Source: Clostridiales bacterium (lineage in GTDB: Bacteria; Bacillota; Clostridia; Christensenellales; Aristaeellaceae). From it: DNA of 64,000 bases. Shown piece by piece: positions 34,197 to 44,800 of this stretch. Made by a program: the position numbers and the translations under genes. The stretch covers positions 1 to 64,000 of the forward strand of contig JAAYUF010000003.1 of NCBI GenBank assembly GCA_012517815.1, written 5' to 3'. The notes beneath the pieces are model-generated. The model saw only the letters and a program-made list of their open reading frames with translations, searched no databases and was not told the DNA's origin. Positions within the stretch are counted from its first letter, which is position 1; each line of letters begins with the position of its first letter.

Positions 34197-35203
34197 GGAG
34201 AATACTTCCTTTCTTGTGCGTCGGCGACGGTTGTGTTGCAGTAAAAAATCAAGAAGTGTCGACAAGGGTACTCCCGCAAAGCGATCCGACGCGGACAAGA
34301 AATCCCGAGGCTGTAGACGGCCCATCGGCAGAATCCCTTTGGGTCAAACCCGTTCGCGGAAAACTGGCTGATGCGTTGTGCGGAGTGCAATGTTTCTATA
34401 GATTCGCCAACATGCCAATGATTCCTTCCCGACAATACGCGTCCACTCATGTTCCGGCGGTTCTCCCGGAGGCGGGCGCCCGGGTTTCCCGGGGAGGGAC
34501 GGCATACGCGCCGTCGATGTCGGACCCACGCGCTGGGGTCGGTATCCGGGCGTCCGCGGACCTGCGACGCTCCGCCTGCTTCCGTGCGGGCGGGGAGAAC
34601 GCCCGCCCGTTGGGGTTCTGCCTACGCGTGCGCCATAATCCGCGCCGTCTGCGGGCGCCGGCGGACGGCGCTTCCGTTCGGCCGGTTCATGCTTTGTCCG
34701 CTCTTTCCTTCACGTTTTCCCCTTGCCGGGTAGCCAAAACGGTCGACGGATCGCCTGGCAACTGATGCGGGATGCCCTGACAACATAAGCCGGAACGCTT
34801 CGCGGCTTTGGCCGATGCCTGATTCAATTCCCATTCATGAATGCGTCAATGCCCGCCTGCGATCGGATGCCGTGGCCAGGAGCGGATGCGAAGGCACGGC
34901 GGGGCTGCGTCGAGCGTTTGCGGCGAAGTCACGCGAGAAAAGCGCCGTGAGATGATGGGCTCATGATTTGACATCGGATTCCATGGAACTTGGGCGCAAC
35001 AGGCTGCTTCGCGTTCGTCAGCCATCGGCAGCCCCCCGATACCGGAACCGTTTGCCGGCTGCCGTCGCGCGCGCCTTTTGATAAGCGGCGTTGTGCCAAA
35101 GAACCGTACGCGGGCTGCGCGGCTGTACGTATGCAGGCGGGCCATCGTCAGCCGTCCGGATCAGGCCGTTTCGCCTGCGCCGCCGGATTGGCCGAACGCA
35201 CGC
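34197..35203. other. Gap of about 1 kb with no supported gene
   Basis: The frames here are arginine-rich and lack start signals. The expected promoter of the Nudix-like gene is not clear; TTGTCG and TTTACT near 34240-34285 are weak candidates. Nothing else is recognised. Confidence 0.5.
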
Positions 35204-36601
35204 TCAGCCCCTGATTTCCACAGCATCCGCCGGTGCGTTCTCCTGCGCGACAATCGCGTCATAGGTTTTCTCATCCAGCGGGTAACGCTGGATCAGCACA
35301 ATCCCAGACAGGAAGATAACGGCGGGCACCGGCCCGATCAGCAAACGGATGGTAAACAGCGCCGAAGCGGTCTGCTCCACCACATTGGGCACAAAGCTGG
35401 CAAGGCCCAGGAACGCGCCGGCCAGCGCGGCCGCCAGCGCCACGCCGATTTTGGAAAAGAACGTCCACATGCCGTAGTACGCGCCTTCCTTGCGGTTGCG
35501 CGTCGTAACGGCGTCCACCTCCACCACGTCCGGAAGCATCGCAAAGGGAGGCACATACCCAAACCCAATGCCGACGCCGGCAAAGACCATCACCACGAAG
35601 GTGAACGTCATGCCGAGGGTATGGGCGAAGAAGAACATGGCCAGGCAACTGACGGTCAGGATCGCCAGCGCCAGCTGATAGGTGCGCTTCTTGCCCAGCC
35701 GCTTGGCCACCAGCACGGAAACCGGCACGCAGATCATGGCGACGCCCAGCAATAGAAGCATCGCGATGGTGGTCATGGCCTCGTCCCGGTAGATGTACTT
35801 GAAGTAGTACACCAGCATGGTCTGCACGAAGGTAATGCCCGTGAGGTTGAGCGTGTAGACGGCGGCCAGCCGCATATAGGTCCCGTTGCGGAACACGGCC
35901 GCGAACGTCGCAAAGAACTTCCCTTTGGGCAGGGCGGTCTGGTCGGGGGCCGACTCGTGCACGGTAAAGAACGTGGTCAGAATCGTGCCCGCCATCACCA
36001 CGCCGAAGAGGAGGCCGACGATGGAAAAGCCCTGATGGGGATCCGTCGCCAGACCGACGATCGGCAGTACGACGGCCGCGCCCAAAATCGTGCCGACGAC
36101 GGCAAAGCTGAAACGGAAGCCGTTGAGCGCGGTCCGCTCCTTGAAATCCTTGGTCAGGTCGGGCGTGAGCGATCCGTAGGGGATGTTGACCACCGTATAC
36201 GCGGTGTTGAGCAGGCAAAGCGCGAACGTAGCCCAGATGAAGCCCGTCGTCTGCGCGCCGCTGAAATCGGGCGCGGAAAAGAAAAACCACATGCTCAGCA
36301 GCAGGGGCAACGCGCCAAAAAGGAAATACGGCCGCCTGCGGCCCCAGCGGGAACGGGTGCGATCGGAGACGAAGCCCATCATCGGGTCGGTGACGGCATC
36401 CCAAAACTTGCCCAGCAGAATGGCTGCGCCCGCAAGCGCCGAGGAAATGCCCACGACGTCCGTCAGGTAGAACAGGGAGTAGAAACCCATCGCGGTGAAA
36501 AACAGATTCCCGCCGAGATCCCCGATTCCGAAACCGAGCTTGACGCGTAGCGGCAGTTTGACGTTCCCACGGGCGTTGACGGAAGCCTCATGTCTGTCCA
36601 T
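35204..36601 (-). CDS. GPH-family sugar:cation symporter (MelB-like)
   Basis: 465 residues with 12 predicted membrane segments. The family motif around the second helix is intact (GKFWDAVTDPMMGFVSDRTR, then WGRRRPY). MelB relatives import glycosides or glucuronides with sodium or protons. The ATG at 36601 has GGAG 10 bases upstream; an in-frame TTG lies five codons earlier. It overlaps the end of the acyltransferase-like gene by 14 bases, so the two are coupled. No glycosidase is beside it. Confidence 0.92.
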   Translation of the reverse strand: MDRHEASVNARGNVKLPLRVKLGFGIGDLGGNLFFTAMGFYSLFYLTDVVGISSALAGAAILLGKFWDAVTDPMMGFVSDRTRSRWGRRRPYFLFGALPLLLSMWFFFSAPDFSGAQTTGFIWATFALCLLNTAYTVVNIPYGSLTPDLTKDFKERTALNGFRFSFAVVGTILGAAVVLPIVGLATDPHQGFSIVGLLFGVVMAGTILTTFFTVHESAPDQTALPKGKFFATFAAVFRNGTYMRLAAVYTLNLTGITFVQTMLVYYFKYIYRDEAMTTIAMLLLLGVAMICVPVSVLVAKRLGKKRTYQLALAILTVSCLAMFFFAHTLGMTFTFVVMVFAGVGIGFGYVPPFAMLPDVVEVDAVTTRNRKEGAYYGMWTFFSKIGVALAAALAGAFLGLASFVPNVVEQTASALFTIRLLIGPVPAVIFLSGIVLIQRYPLDEKTYDAIVAQENAPADAVEIRG

Positions 36602-38009
36602 TGTGATACACTCCAATACAATTTCGTAATGCTTGAGCCAGCTCGTCGGTCACGGTCTGAACGGTCTGTCGGGAATCCGCGCGGTACTCGGGCAGCCTTT
36701 CCGTGAGCTCGATGCAGTCACCGGGGACGATCACCGCCTTTTTGCGGATCACGTTGGGGCGGTTGGTGATGTTGCCGCCCATCAGCCGGTATGTCAGATC
36801 CTGCAGGTTGACGACCGTTTCCACAAGCCGGTCGAAGGAGAGGCCGGCGGGGTTGGCGGCATCCAGATAGTCCGGGTCGTGGTAGGACATCAGGTCCACA
36901 ACCTCCATATGCCGCATGGCGTACCAAGCTTCCCCCGCCTCGCGGTGGGCCAGCGCCACCTCCAGCGGCGTCCGTTTTTCCACGGGTTCCTCCGGATACA
37001 CGCGGTCCCAGCCGATCAGCCGCACCCGGTACATGCGCTGGATGATATCCTCCGCTCCGGGATCAATCCCCAGCAGGCACTCCGCGATGCTCAGCGCGAA
37101 CGGTTGCAGCGCCATCCAGCGTTCGTGGCGCCGCGCGCCCCCGTCCGTCTGCGGCGCGGTCGGTTCGGGCGGCCGATATCCGTAGGCGGAGGTGTAAAAC
37201 GCCTCCGTAACGGCCAGCAGGCGGTCCTCGACGGCCGTCAGCCGCTGTGGCAGGTCCTCAAGCGTTGCGGGCGTCTTGCGGGATGTCACGGCGGGCAGCC
37301 CGCACAGGGCTTCCAGCCGCGCGACCGCCGCGCGGACTTTTTTTTCATCCCTTCGGTCATACTGATAATGCACCGAGAGGGGCAGGATCCGGACTTTTTC
37401 CGACCGGTTTGCCTTTTGGAGATCGCGGGCGCACCAGAAGCCCATGCGAACCGTCCCCTGCTCGATGCGCGGCAGGGTTTCGCTGTGGTAGGAAATCTGC
37501 CCTTCCGGGGCCAGCCCCAGGGGGCTTGGCCCGTCCCGCAGCACCGCGCGGATGCGGTTCAGGCTTTCGGCGTCAAACTTGATATGGTAGACCGGCATCG
37601 CGCCCACGCGCGGCAGGATGAAGCGAATCACCGCGTCGCCCCACAGCGCGACGGCATAATCATGCACAAGCCGCAAACCGGGCCTGTGCTTCAGGGGCTG
37701 CTTCATTTGTCTGGCCATGCGAGGGAGCAGGTTTTCAAACACGTGCATCAACAGCTGCGGCTCGTCCCCGTAGGGATGCCGAAAGGCCACGATCAGGCGC
37801 GTCCGGTGTTCCTGAAAATCCCGCAGGGTCTGAACCAGCCTCGCGCCGTCGCGCACCTCGACGCCCCGAAAGGCGAGTGCAAGCCGCAGATACGGCGGGC
37901 CTGCCAGGCGCGTGAACCAGACAACCGGCCTGTTGATTTCCGAAGGTGCCAATCGGTATCGCGTGCGGGCCTTGACGACGGGTCTTGCTGCCAGTCCTGA
38001 TTGTGCCAT
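36588..38009 (-). CDS. PlsC-like acyltransferase domain protein
   Basis: 473 residues. The N-terminal half has VAFRHPYGDEPQLL (the H-x4-D motif of glycerolphosphate acyltransferases appears as HPYGDE) and LGLAPEGQISYHSE (the EGxxS-like motif). The second half (~240-473) is unassigned. Such proteins transfer acyl groups to lysophospholipids or related acceptors at the membrane. GGAGG precedes the ATG and a consensus promoter lies 25 bases upstream. Coupling to a sugar symporter suggests acylation of an imported or membrane-linked glycoside, which is speculative. Confidence 0.75.
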   Translation of the reverse strand: MAQSGLAARPVVKARTRYRLAPSEINRPVVWFTRLAGPPYLRLALAFRGVEVRDGARLVQTLRDFQEHRTRLIVAFRHPYGDEPQLLMHVFENLLPRMARQMKQPLKHRPGLRLVHDYAVALWGDAVIRFILPRVGAMPVYHIKFDAESLNRIRAVLRDGPSPLGLAPEGQISYHSETLPRIEQGTVRMGFWCARDLQKANRSEKVRILPLSVHYQYDRRDEKKVRAAVARLEALCGLPAVTSRKTPATLEDLPQRLTAVEDRLLAVTEAFYTSAYGYRPPEPTAPQTDGGARRHERWMALQPFALSIAECLLGIDPGAEDIIQRMYRVRLIGWDRVYPEEPVEKRTPLEVALAHREAGEAWYAMRHMEVVDLMSYHDPDYLDAANPAGLSFDRLVETVVNLQDLTYRLMGGNITNRPNVIRKKAVIVPGDCIELTERLPEYRADSRQTVQTVTDELAQALRNCIGVYHNGQT

Positions 38010-38039
38010 ATGTACCTCCGCAAAGGCTGCCTTTCCGAC

Positions 38040-38067
38040 ATTGTAACACAGAAGCGAAGGGTGTCAA
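38040..38067 (-). promoter_or_regulatory. Sigma-A promoter of the acyltransferase-symporter operon
   Basis: TTGACA at 38062-38067, 16-base spacer, TACAAT at 38040-38045 on the minus strand. The start site would be ~24 bases before the ATG. Confidence 0.75.
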
Positions 38068-38899
38068 GCAATCCCGGACGGTTCGGCGAAGGTAAGCCGC
38101 AGGAGAAGCAGACGCAGGTTCCGGATGGCTGACATTCCGGGATGGGTGGCGTTTGGCGGAACAACGATTTCCCGCCCTAGACGCGGGAGCTCCGGCGCAA
38201 AGGGGTTCGGCTGCCCATGGCCTTCCGGTACCGTTCAGGCGCCGAATGGGAAGACGGCCCGTTCGGACAGGCCGTGATGAAATCGTCAAATCCCGCCGGA
38301 ATTCAGCCGCCCAGATGCCCCCCTCTCCCGGGCCGTACATGCGCGTGCGCCGGCAGCGCCTCCTGGCTTCCATCCCGTGTCGCCACGCCGCATTGCCGCT
38401 GTGGCGCGGCGCTGCGATGCGAACGCGGCGGCAGAGAATCTCCGTTTTCAACACAGCATCCTCCGGGAGCGCGCTGCGTTTTGCCTTCGCCGCAGGCAAA
38501 GCCCGAAAGAACGCAGAACCGCTGATCGCGTGGCATCCTGCCCCCCATGGGAATCGCCCCGACGCGGTGATGCTGCCGTTGGCCGATACGGTTTCAAACC
38601 ATGAACGCTTGCCTCTCACGGCAATTTTCTCCTGTGCCTTTACGGTGAAAGCCCGGCATAGCCCTGCTACGCCTGCGCTTCCGCCCCTCGTCACAGGAGA
38701 AAATCGCTCGTCCGCCTTATCCAATTCAAGAACGGAAACCGTGTGTCACGTTTTGGGCTCCCCGTTTCACGGGCGCACAAGCTTATCCTGCTTCATCAGG
38801 TGGAACGAGGTTCTAGCCGGTAGAGCAAAGCGCGGGAGGCTCGCATGGACAGGCCGGGAAGCATGAACAGCCCGGCTGCGATGAAGCTTCCGTCCCTCT
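38068..38899. other. Gap of about 0.8 kb with no supported gene
   Basis: This lies between the acyltransferase promoter and the stop of the giant adhesin. Apart from the inverted repeat at 38624-38704 it holds only unsupported frames. No obvious terminator with a T-run follows the adhesin gene. Confidence 0.5.
38624..38704. repeat. Long-loop inverted repeat
   Basis: ATTTTCTCCTGTG at 38624-38636 and its exact complement at 38692-38704, 55 bases apart, downstream of the adhesin gene. It could form a large cruciform or an RNA stem. The function is unknown. Confidence 0.6.
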
Positions 38900-41800
38900 C
38901 TATTTGGACGGCCTGCGCCGCTTTTTAGCGATCACCAGCAGCAGGATCCCTATCGCTACGATGGCGATACCCCCAATGGTGTACCCTATGGTGCTTTCAC
39001 CGGTCACGGGCAAAGACTTGTCCTTCTCCTGATTGCGCACGGTGATGGACAGGCTGGTTGCTCCGCCTCCAATGGTCACCGGGCCTGTGATCGTCACGTT
39101 GTAGTTGGTGGTGTTCAGCTCCTCCACGGTATACTGACCGTACAGCAGCCCGGTAAGCACCAGCGGCGTCGCGTTGGTAAGCTCCATCAGCGTTCCGCCG
39201 GGATAACTCGGGCCGGTCACCCGGATCACATAGGTTCTGGTGGTGGTGATGGTCCTCCCGGTATAATCCACCAGCACTTTGGTGATGGTCAGTTGCCCAT
39301 CCTGCGGTACGGCTTCTACCTCGTGATAGGTTACGTTGGTGGTTTTGGTGGTTTCGGTAGTAGCGTACACCGTGTCGGTCGTGGTATGCGTAACCCCGTC
39401 CACCGTCGTCACCGTCTCGCTGTAGGTGAGCTGCGTCAGTTCCTGATCGGTCATCGACGCCTGGTTTTCATACAGCCCCGTGCTCAGCGGTGTGGTCGCG
39501 CGGTACACAAGTTCCTGCGTGCTGTCGGCGGCCATCGCGTTGAGCGTCCAATAGACGGTACGTGTGGTTGCGTTGTAGCCGGCGGATGTCACCCTGCCGC
39601 CGACCGCCGTCATGGACCCCTCCACATAGGTGAGCCCGGTTGGCACCACATCCTGCACCGTTATCTCCCCGCTTGGCAGGCTGCCGACATTCCTGACGGT
39701 CAGGATATACTGGATGGCCTGCCCGGCGCCGGTGTCCACCGGATTGGTCGCCGTGCCCGTATCACGCCCTGCCAGCGTTTCCGTACCGTCGCTGGATTGA
39801 ATCACCAGGGCCGCCGTTTTCTCGATTGTCGCATAGCGGCGAAGCAGCGTCCGCGTTACCGTGGCTTCCGGCCATGCGCGGTTGAGATCGTCCCGAAGAA
39901 TGGCGGTGTTTGTAAGCGCGATGGTCGTATCGGTTCCGCTTGCCGGCAGAACCACTGCTTTGAGCTCGTATACGCTTTCGCCCTTGCTCAGCGTTTTGGC
40001 GGGCCATACGACGGAGCGGCTGGACGCTACCCAGCAGGTATCGCTCTCCTGCGTTACCGTACCCGCCGGGTTGGTAAACCGGATGCTTCCCGCCACGAGG
40101 CTTACGCCCGCGGGCAGGGTATCGGTCATGGTAACCGGGTTAAGCATATTGTCGGAAGCGACGACGCGAATCCGGTAGGTAATCACCTGCCCTTCGCGCA
40201 CATTGCCGGTTGGGCTCGCTTCCTTCGTGTACGCAAGGGTCGGGTTCTCAACCGTATTGGTCGGCGTGGTCGGGTCGGTCGTGGCGCTCGCGGGCACATC
40301 CGTATCATACAGTGCCACATTGCGGATGGTGATGGGGTTCCCGCCGGTATCCAGCGTGCTGGTCACCACCACGCGATAGCTGAATACGACCCGCTCATCC
40401 GCATCTATGCGGTCCAGGCGCCAGGTAACACATTGGCGCGTGGCATCGTACAGGCTGCTGTCCGGGTAGGCAACCCCATCCAGGGTGCCGCTGCCCGCTT
40501 CGTAGGCGGTGCCTGTAGGGATGTAGTCCCGCAGCATGACGTTCAGGGCGGCCGCCGCGCCGGAGTTCCTCAGCACAATGGTATAGGTAATCGTATCGCC
40601 CACCTTCACGGGTTTGCCCATCCTGGTCGGATCGCCGTCATTCATCCGGCTGGAAGCCTTCACCTGCTCCAGTTGGGAGGCCAGCACTTCATGGTACGTT
40701 TCGTTGCTTTCCTTGGTGGTTTCCGTTTCCGTATACACGGTGGAGCCCCCGGTGTAGGTGGTGGTTCCGTCCTCGCCGATCACGGTAACCGTTTCCTCAT
40801 AGACGCGCTGCTCCGCCTCGATGTCCTTGAGCGTCGCAACGTTCGTAAACAGCATGGACCCGCCGGTGCCGGTGACGGTTTCCGGGGCGATGACACGGAA
40901 GGTAAGGGTCTCCTCATCCCCGTCCTCCAGCCCCGTGAGGGTCCATGTAATGGTTTTGCCATCCGTGCCAAGCACGCCTCCGCCCGTAATGCTGCCGGAC
41001 ACCAGCGCGGTGCCGTCCGGTATCTGATCCGTAACGATCACGTTGCCGCTGACCAGCCCGCCGCTTGCGTGGTTGGTCACCTTCAGGCGGTATTCCACCA
41101 CCTGCCCAAGCTCCGTAAGCACGGGCGCGGCCGCCGTGCCGGTATCCTCAATGGCAGGCACGCCCCCGTTCGCAGGGTTATCCGTGCCGGACAGGGTGAT
41201 GAGCGCCGCCGTCTTTTCGATTTCCGCATAGCGGCTGATCACACGGTTTTGCGACGTGGCGGTCTGGTCGGCAATGCCGTCGCCCGTCACGGTGGCGGTG
41301 TTGTTGGTTTGCAGCGAGGTGACGCCCTCCGCCAGCTTAAGCGCCAGCCCCTTGAAGGTGATCTCGTATTCGCCTACGGGCAGCGGGGTGGTCCCGGTAA
41401 CGGTAATGGTATGCGTGGCGGCGCTGTAGTTGGCGTCGCTCAGCGTAAGCAAGGCGTTCGTCTCGCGCAGGCTGCCGCTCACAAACCCAATGCCCTGCGG
41501 CAGCGTATCCGTGATCGTCCAGTTGGCCAGAGGCTGCTTTTCCACCTTCACCCCAATGGTGTATTCGATGACCTGCCCTTCCCGCACGTCTCCCGCCGGA
41601 GAGGAAGTTTTCGTGAGGGTGACGGCCGGAGCTTCCACCTCATGGTAAGTGAAGTTGGAATCCTGTTCCACGCTTTCCTCGTGTATCTGCTCATACTTGG
41701 CGTATTTCACGGTGCCGTCCGGGTTCAGGATGGTCGCCTCGTAGACGATTTGTTCCAGATCGGTATCGCTCAGGTGCCCGTGGTTGACGATTTCCATCAC

Positions 41801-44800
41801 GCTCAAACCGTCCGGTATGCTGTCCTGCACCTTCACGCGGAACTTGAGCCGCAGGGTTTCGTTACCCTTCATGCCGTTTACCGTCCAGAGCACCTTGCCG
41901 CCGGTATAGCTCATGGCGCTCACGGTGGCGGTGCTGCCGCTGTCCTTCACGACCGAGCCAGAGCCTGTCACCAGGGTCACATAGTCGGGCAGCTGGTCGG
42001 AAGCCTCCATATCGCCGCTTGCCAGCGCGGCATCGCCAGTATTGGTCACCAGCAGCGTGTACTCGATCTCGTCGCCGCACTGCACGTCCACCGGGTTGGC
42101 GACCGTGCCGTTTTGTACGGTGGTTTGGACAACGCCTCCCACCACAAGGCGCGCTTCCTTGGCGATAGAGGAGGTACGGGAGAGCACGGTCGAGGTGACG
42201 GTTTGCGTAGGCGTGCCGTTGACGGTGGCGGTGTTGGTGAAGCTCGCGCGGTAAACCCCCGATGCCAGCGGATTGACGATCACGCTGAACGTAAACGGCG
42301 TGTCGCCGGCCGGCAAATCGGTGGCGGGCCAGGTGATCACTCCGCCGGAGTAGCAGGAGTCGCTCATCTGCACATTGCGGATCTTGATGCTCCCCGGCAC
42401 AAGGCTCAGCCCCACCGGCAGCGTATCGCTGACCACGACGCCCCTGGCGACGTCGCCGTCCGTGGCGGCCACCGATACCAGGATGGTGTAGGTGAGCAAC
42501 TGGCCTTCTCGCACGGTTGCGTCCGCCGGAGATACGCTCTTGACCGAGCTGATAGTCTGGTGCTGGGTCGGGTTGGTCGGCACCCACGGGAGGGTCGGAT
42601 CGTCGGGGTCGCCGGTATCGCCTACTTCTTTATAGGCGGCGGCATTCTGGATCAGGGTCGCTTCGGTTACGGCGTCCACCGTAACGGCGAACACAACCGT
42701 TACGCTCCCGCCTGCGGGCACGGTTGCAATGATCCAATCCACACGACGCGCGACCGAGTCATACACGCCGCCGTGATCCGCCGAGCCCGCCGTATAGGTG
42801 GTGCCCGTGGGGATGATGTCGTAAACGTACACGTTGGTTGCGTCCGAAAGGCCCGTGTTGGTCACCGTGAGGGCATAGCTGATGGTATCCCCCGCCTTCA
42901 CGACCGGCGCGATACCGCCCGTATAGGCGGGTGTGGAGGTTTTTACCATGGCAAGCTGTGAATCCCGCACCACGTGATAGGTGGTTTCAGAATCCTGATG
43001 GATTTCGTCTTGGGTGTAGATGGGGTCGCCCGCGTGGTGCGTAACGCCGTCCGGGTCGGTAAACTCGCCGTCGTACACCTGACCCTCCAGCGCGGGGTTA
43101 TACAGCGCCGCGGTATTGTCAAAGAAGCTCTCCGTCTGCCCCGCCGTGAGTTCCGGCGCGATCACGCGGAAACGGATGGTGGCCACCTGTCCGTCCGAGA
43201 GCTGGCTGATGTTCACGGTCAGCGTCTGGCTGTTCGTCCCGGACGGCGCTTCCTGCGAGGTCACCGTTCCGTTTCCGGCGCCGCTGAAGCTCACGTTGAC
43301 GCCATAGGCGCTTACGTAGGTAGTCCCCGCCGGCAGCTGATCGGTAATGACCAGCGCTCCGCTATCCTCGCCATGGCCGGTCACCGTCAGGATGTATTCC
43401 ACCTGTTGATCCGGCTGCGCCTGAATGGGGTTCAGTTCGGTGCCGCGCGCGAGCGTGTCCGCCGCGCCGTTTACCACCAGCGCCGCCGTTTTGTGAATTT
43501 CCGGCATGGATTCGCCGGCTTTGTGGGTTACCGGGTTGGAATCGGCGGTGATCGTCGAGCCCGGTTCGCGGTTGTCGTCGTACTGTACGGTTCCATCATT
43601 TTCATACGTGGCCGAATAGATGCCGTCCAGCCGATCCACAATAGCGGAAAAGGTGAATATGTTCGCGCCGGCGGGCAGGGTGTCAAAGCTGGGCCAGGTG
43701 ATGGTGCTGCCCGCCAGATACGTATCCGCCAGCTGCTTTGTGTCGCCGTTGGCCAACCGGTAGCCGATGGAATCGGATACCAGCCGCATGCCGTCGGGAA
43801 TCCGGTCGCTCACGGTCACGTTTTTCAGTTCCGCGCCGGCGTTCACGGTGAGCGTGTAGGCGATCACATCGCCCACCTGTACCGTGGTCGCGTTGGCGGC
43901 TGTGGTTCCGCCCGCCGGAACGGAGGTTTTGGTAAAGGTAACGGTCTGGTAATCCACCGGGTCGGTCGGCGGCCAGTCCTCCGGGTCGCTGGGGTCCAGC
44001 GGATCTTCCGGGTCGTTGTAGCGCGCCACGTTGCGGATCAGCGTCGCCGTGTCGGACGTATTCACCGTAACCCGGAAGGACAGGCGCACCGTCTGCCCGG
44101 GGATCAGCAGCGGGATGCTCCAGCCGATGGCGTTCTCCGCCGCGCTGTAGGTGCCGCCGCTCACGCCGCCCATGGTGGCGCTGCCGGCAACGTAGGTCGT
44201 GCCGTCGGGGATCGCGTCATACGCAAGAACGGTATAGGCGTTGCCGTCGCCTTCGTTGGTCACGTCGATATTGTAGGTAATGGCGTCGCCGGGTTTCACC
44301 ACCGGCGTCAGCGCGCCTTGCGCGAGGGGCAGGGCCGATTTGACCGCCGTGACGCGCGGCACGCCGTTTACCTCGTGGTAGGTGATTTCGGATTCCCTGG
44401 TGATCTCTTCCTCGGTGTAGATGGACGTGGACTGCGTAATCCGCTCGGACGAGATCACGTTGCCTTCGGCGTCGCGCGTCACGCGGATGGCGGTCGCGTC
44501 CACCACCTGGAGGGATTGCTCCACGTCGGCCAGGGTCGCCTGATTTTCAAACAGCGCTTTCTGGGTAACCGGATCAACCGCCGCAGGCGCGGTAACGCGG
44601 AAGCGCAGTTCCACCACATCGCCGGTTTTCAGGCCGGAAAGCGTCCATTGCGCCGCCATGCCGCCCGTTACGCTCACAAACGCGCCGGAGCTTAGCCCCG
44701 TTGCGGTGCTGGCGGTGGCGGTCGCAAGCATCACGGCCCTCAGCGAGCCGTCCACCTGCGCGGTGCCGGCTGGCAGGGGGTCTGTCACCACCAGATCGCC

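Noticed and set aside
34214-34765. 183-codon plus-strand frame upstream of the Nudix-like gene
   Set aside because: It is arginine- and alanine-rich with no start signal or motif.
39293-42961. 1,222-codon open frame on the plus strand, and further ones at 42974-44695 and 49280-50368
   Set aside because: They are antisense to the adhesin and arise from its GC-rich, repetitive codons. Composition is arginine-, glycine- and histidine-rich with no domains, start signals or independent promoters.
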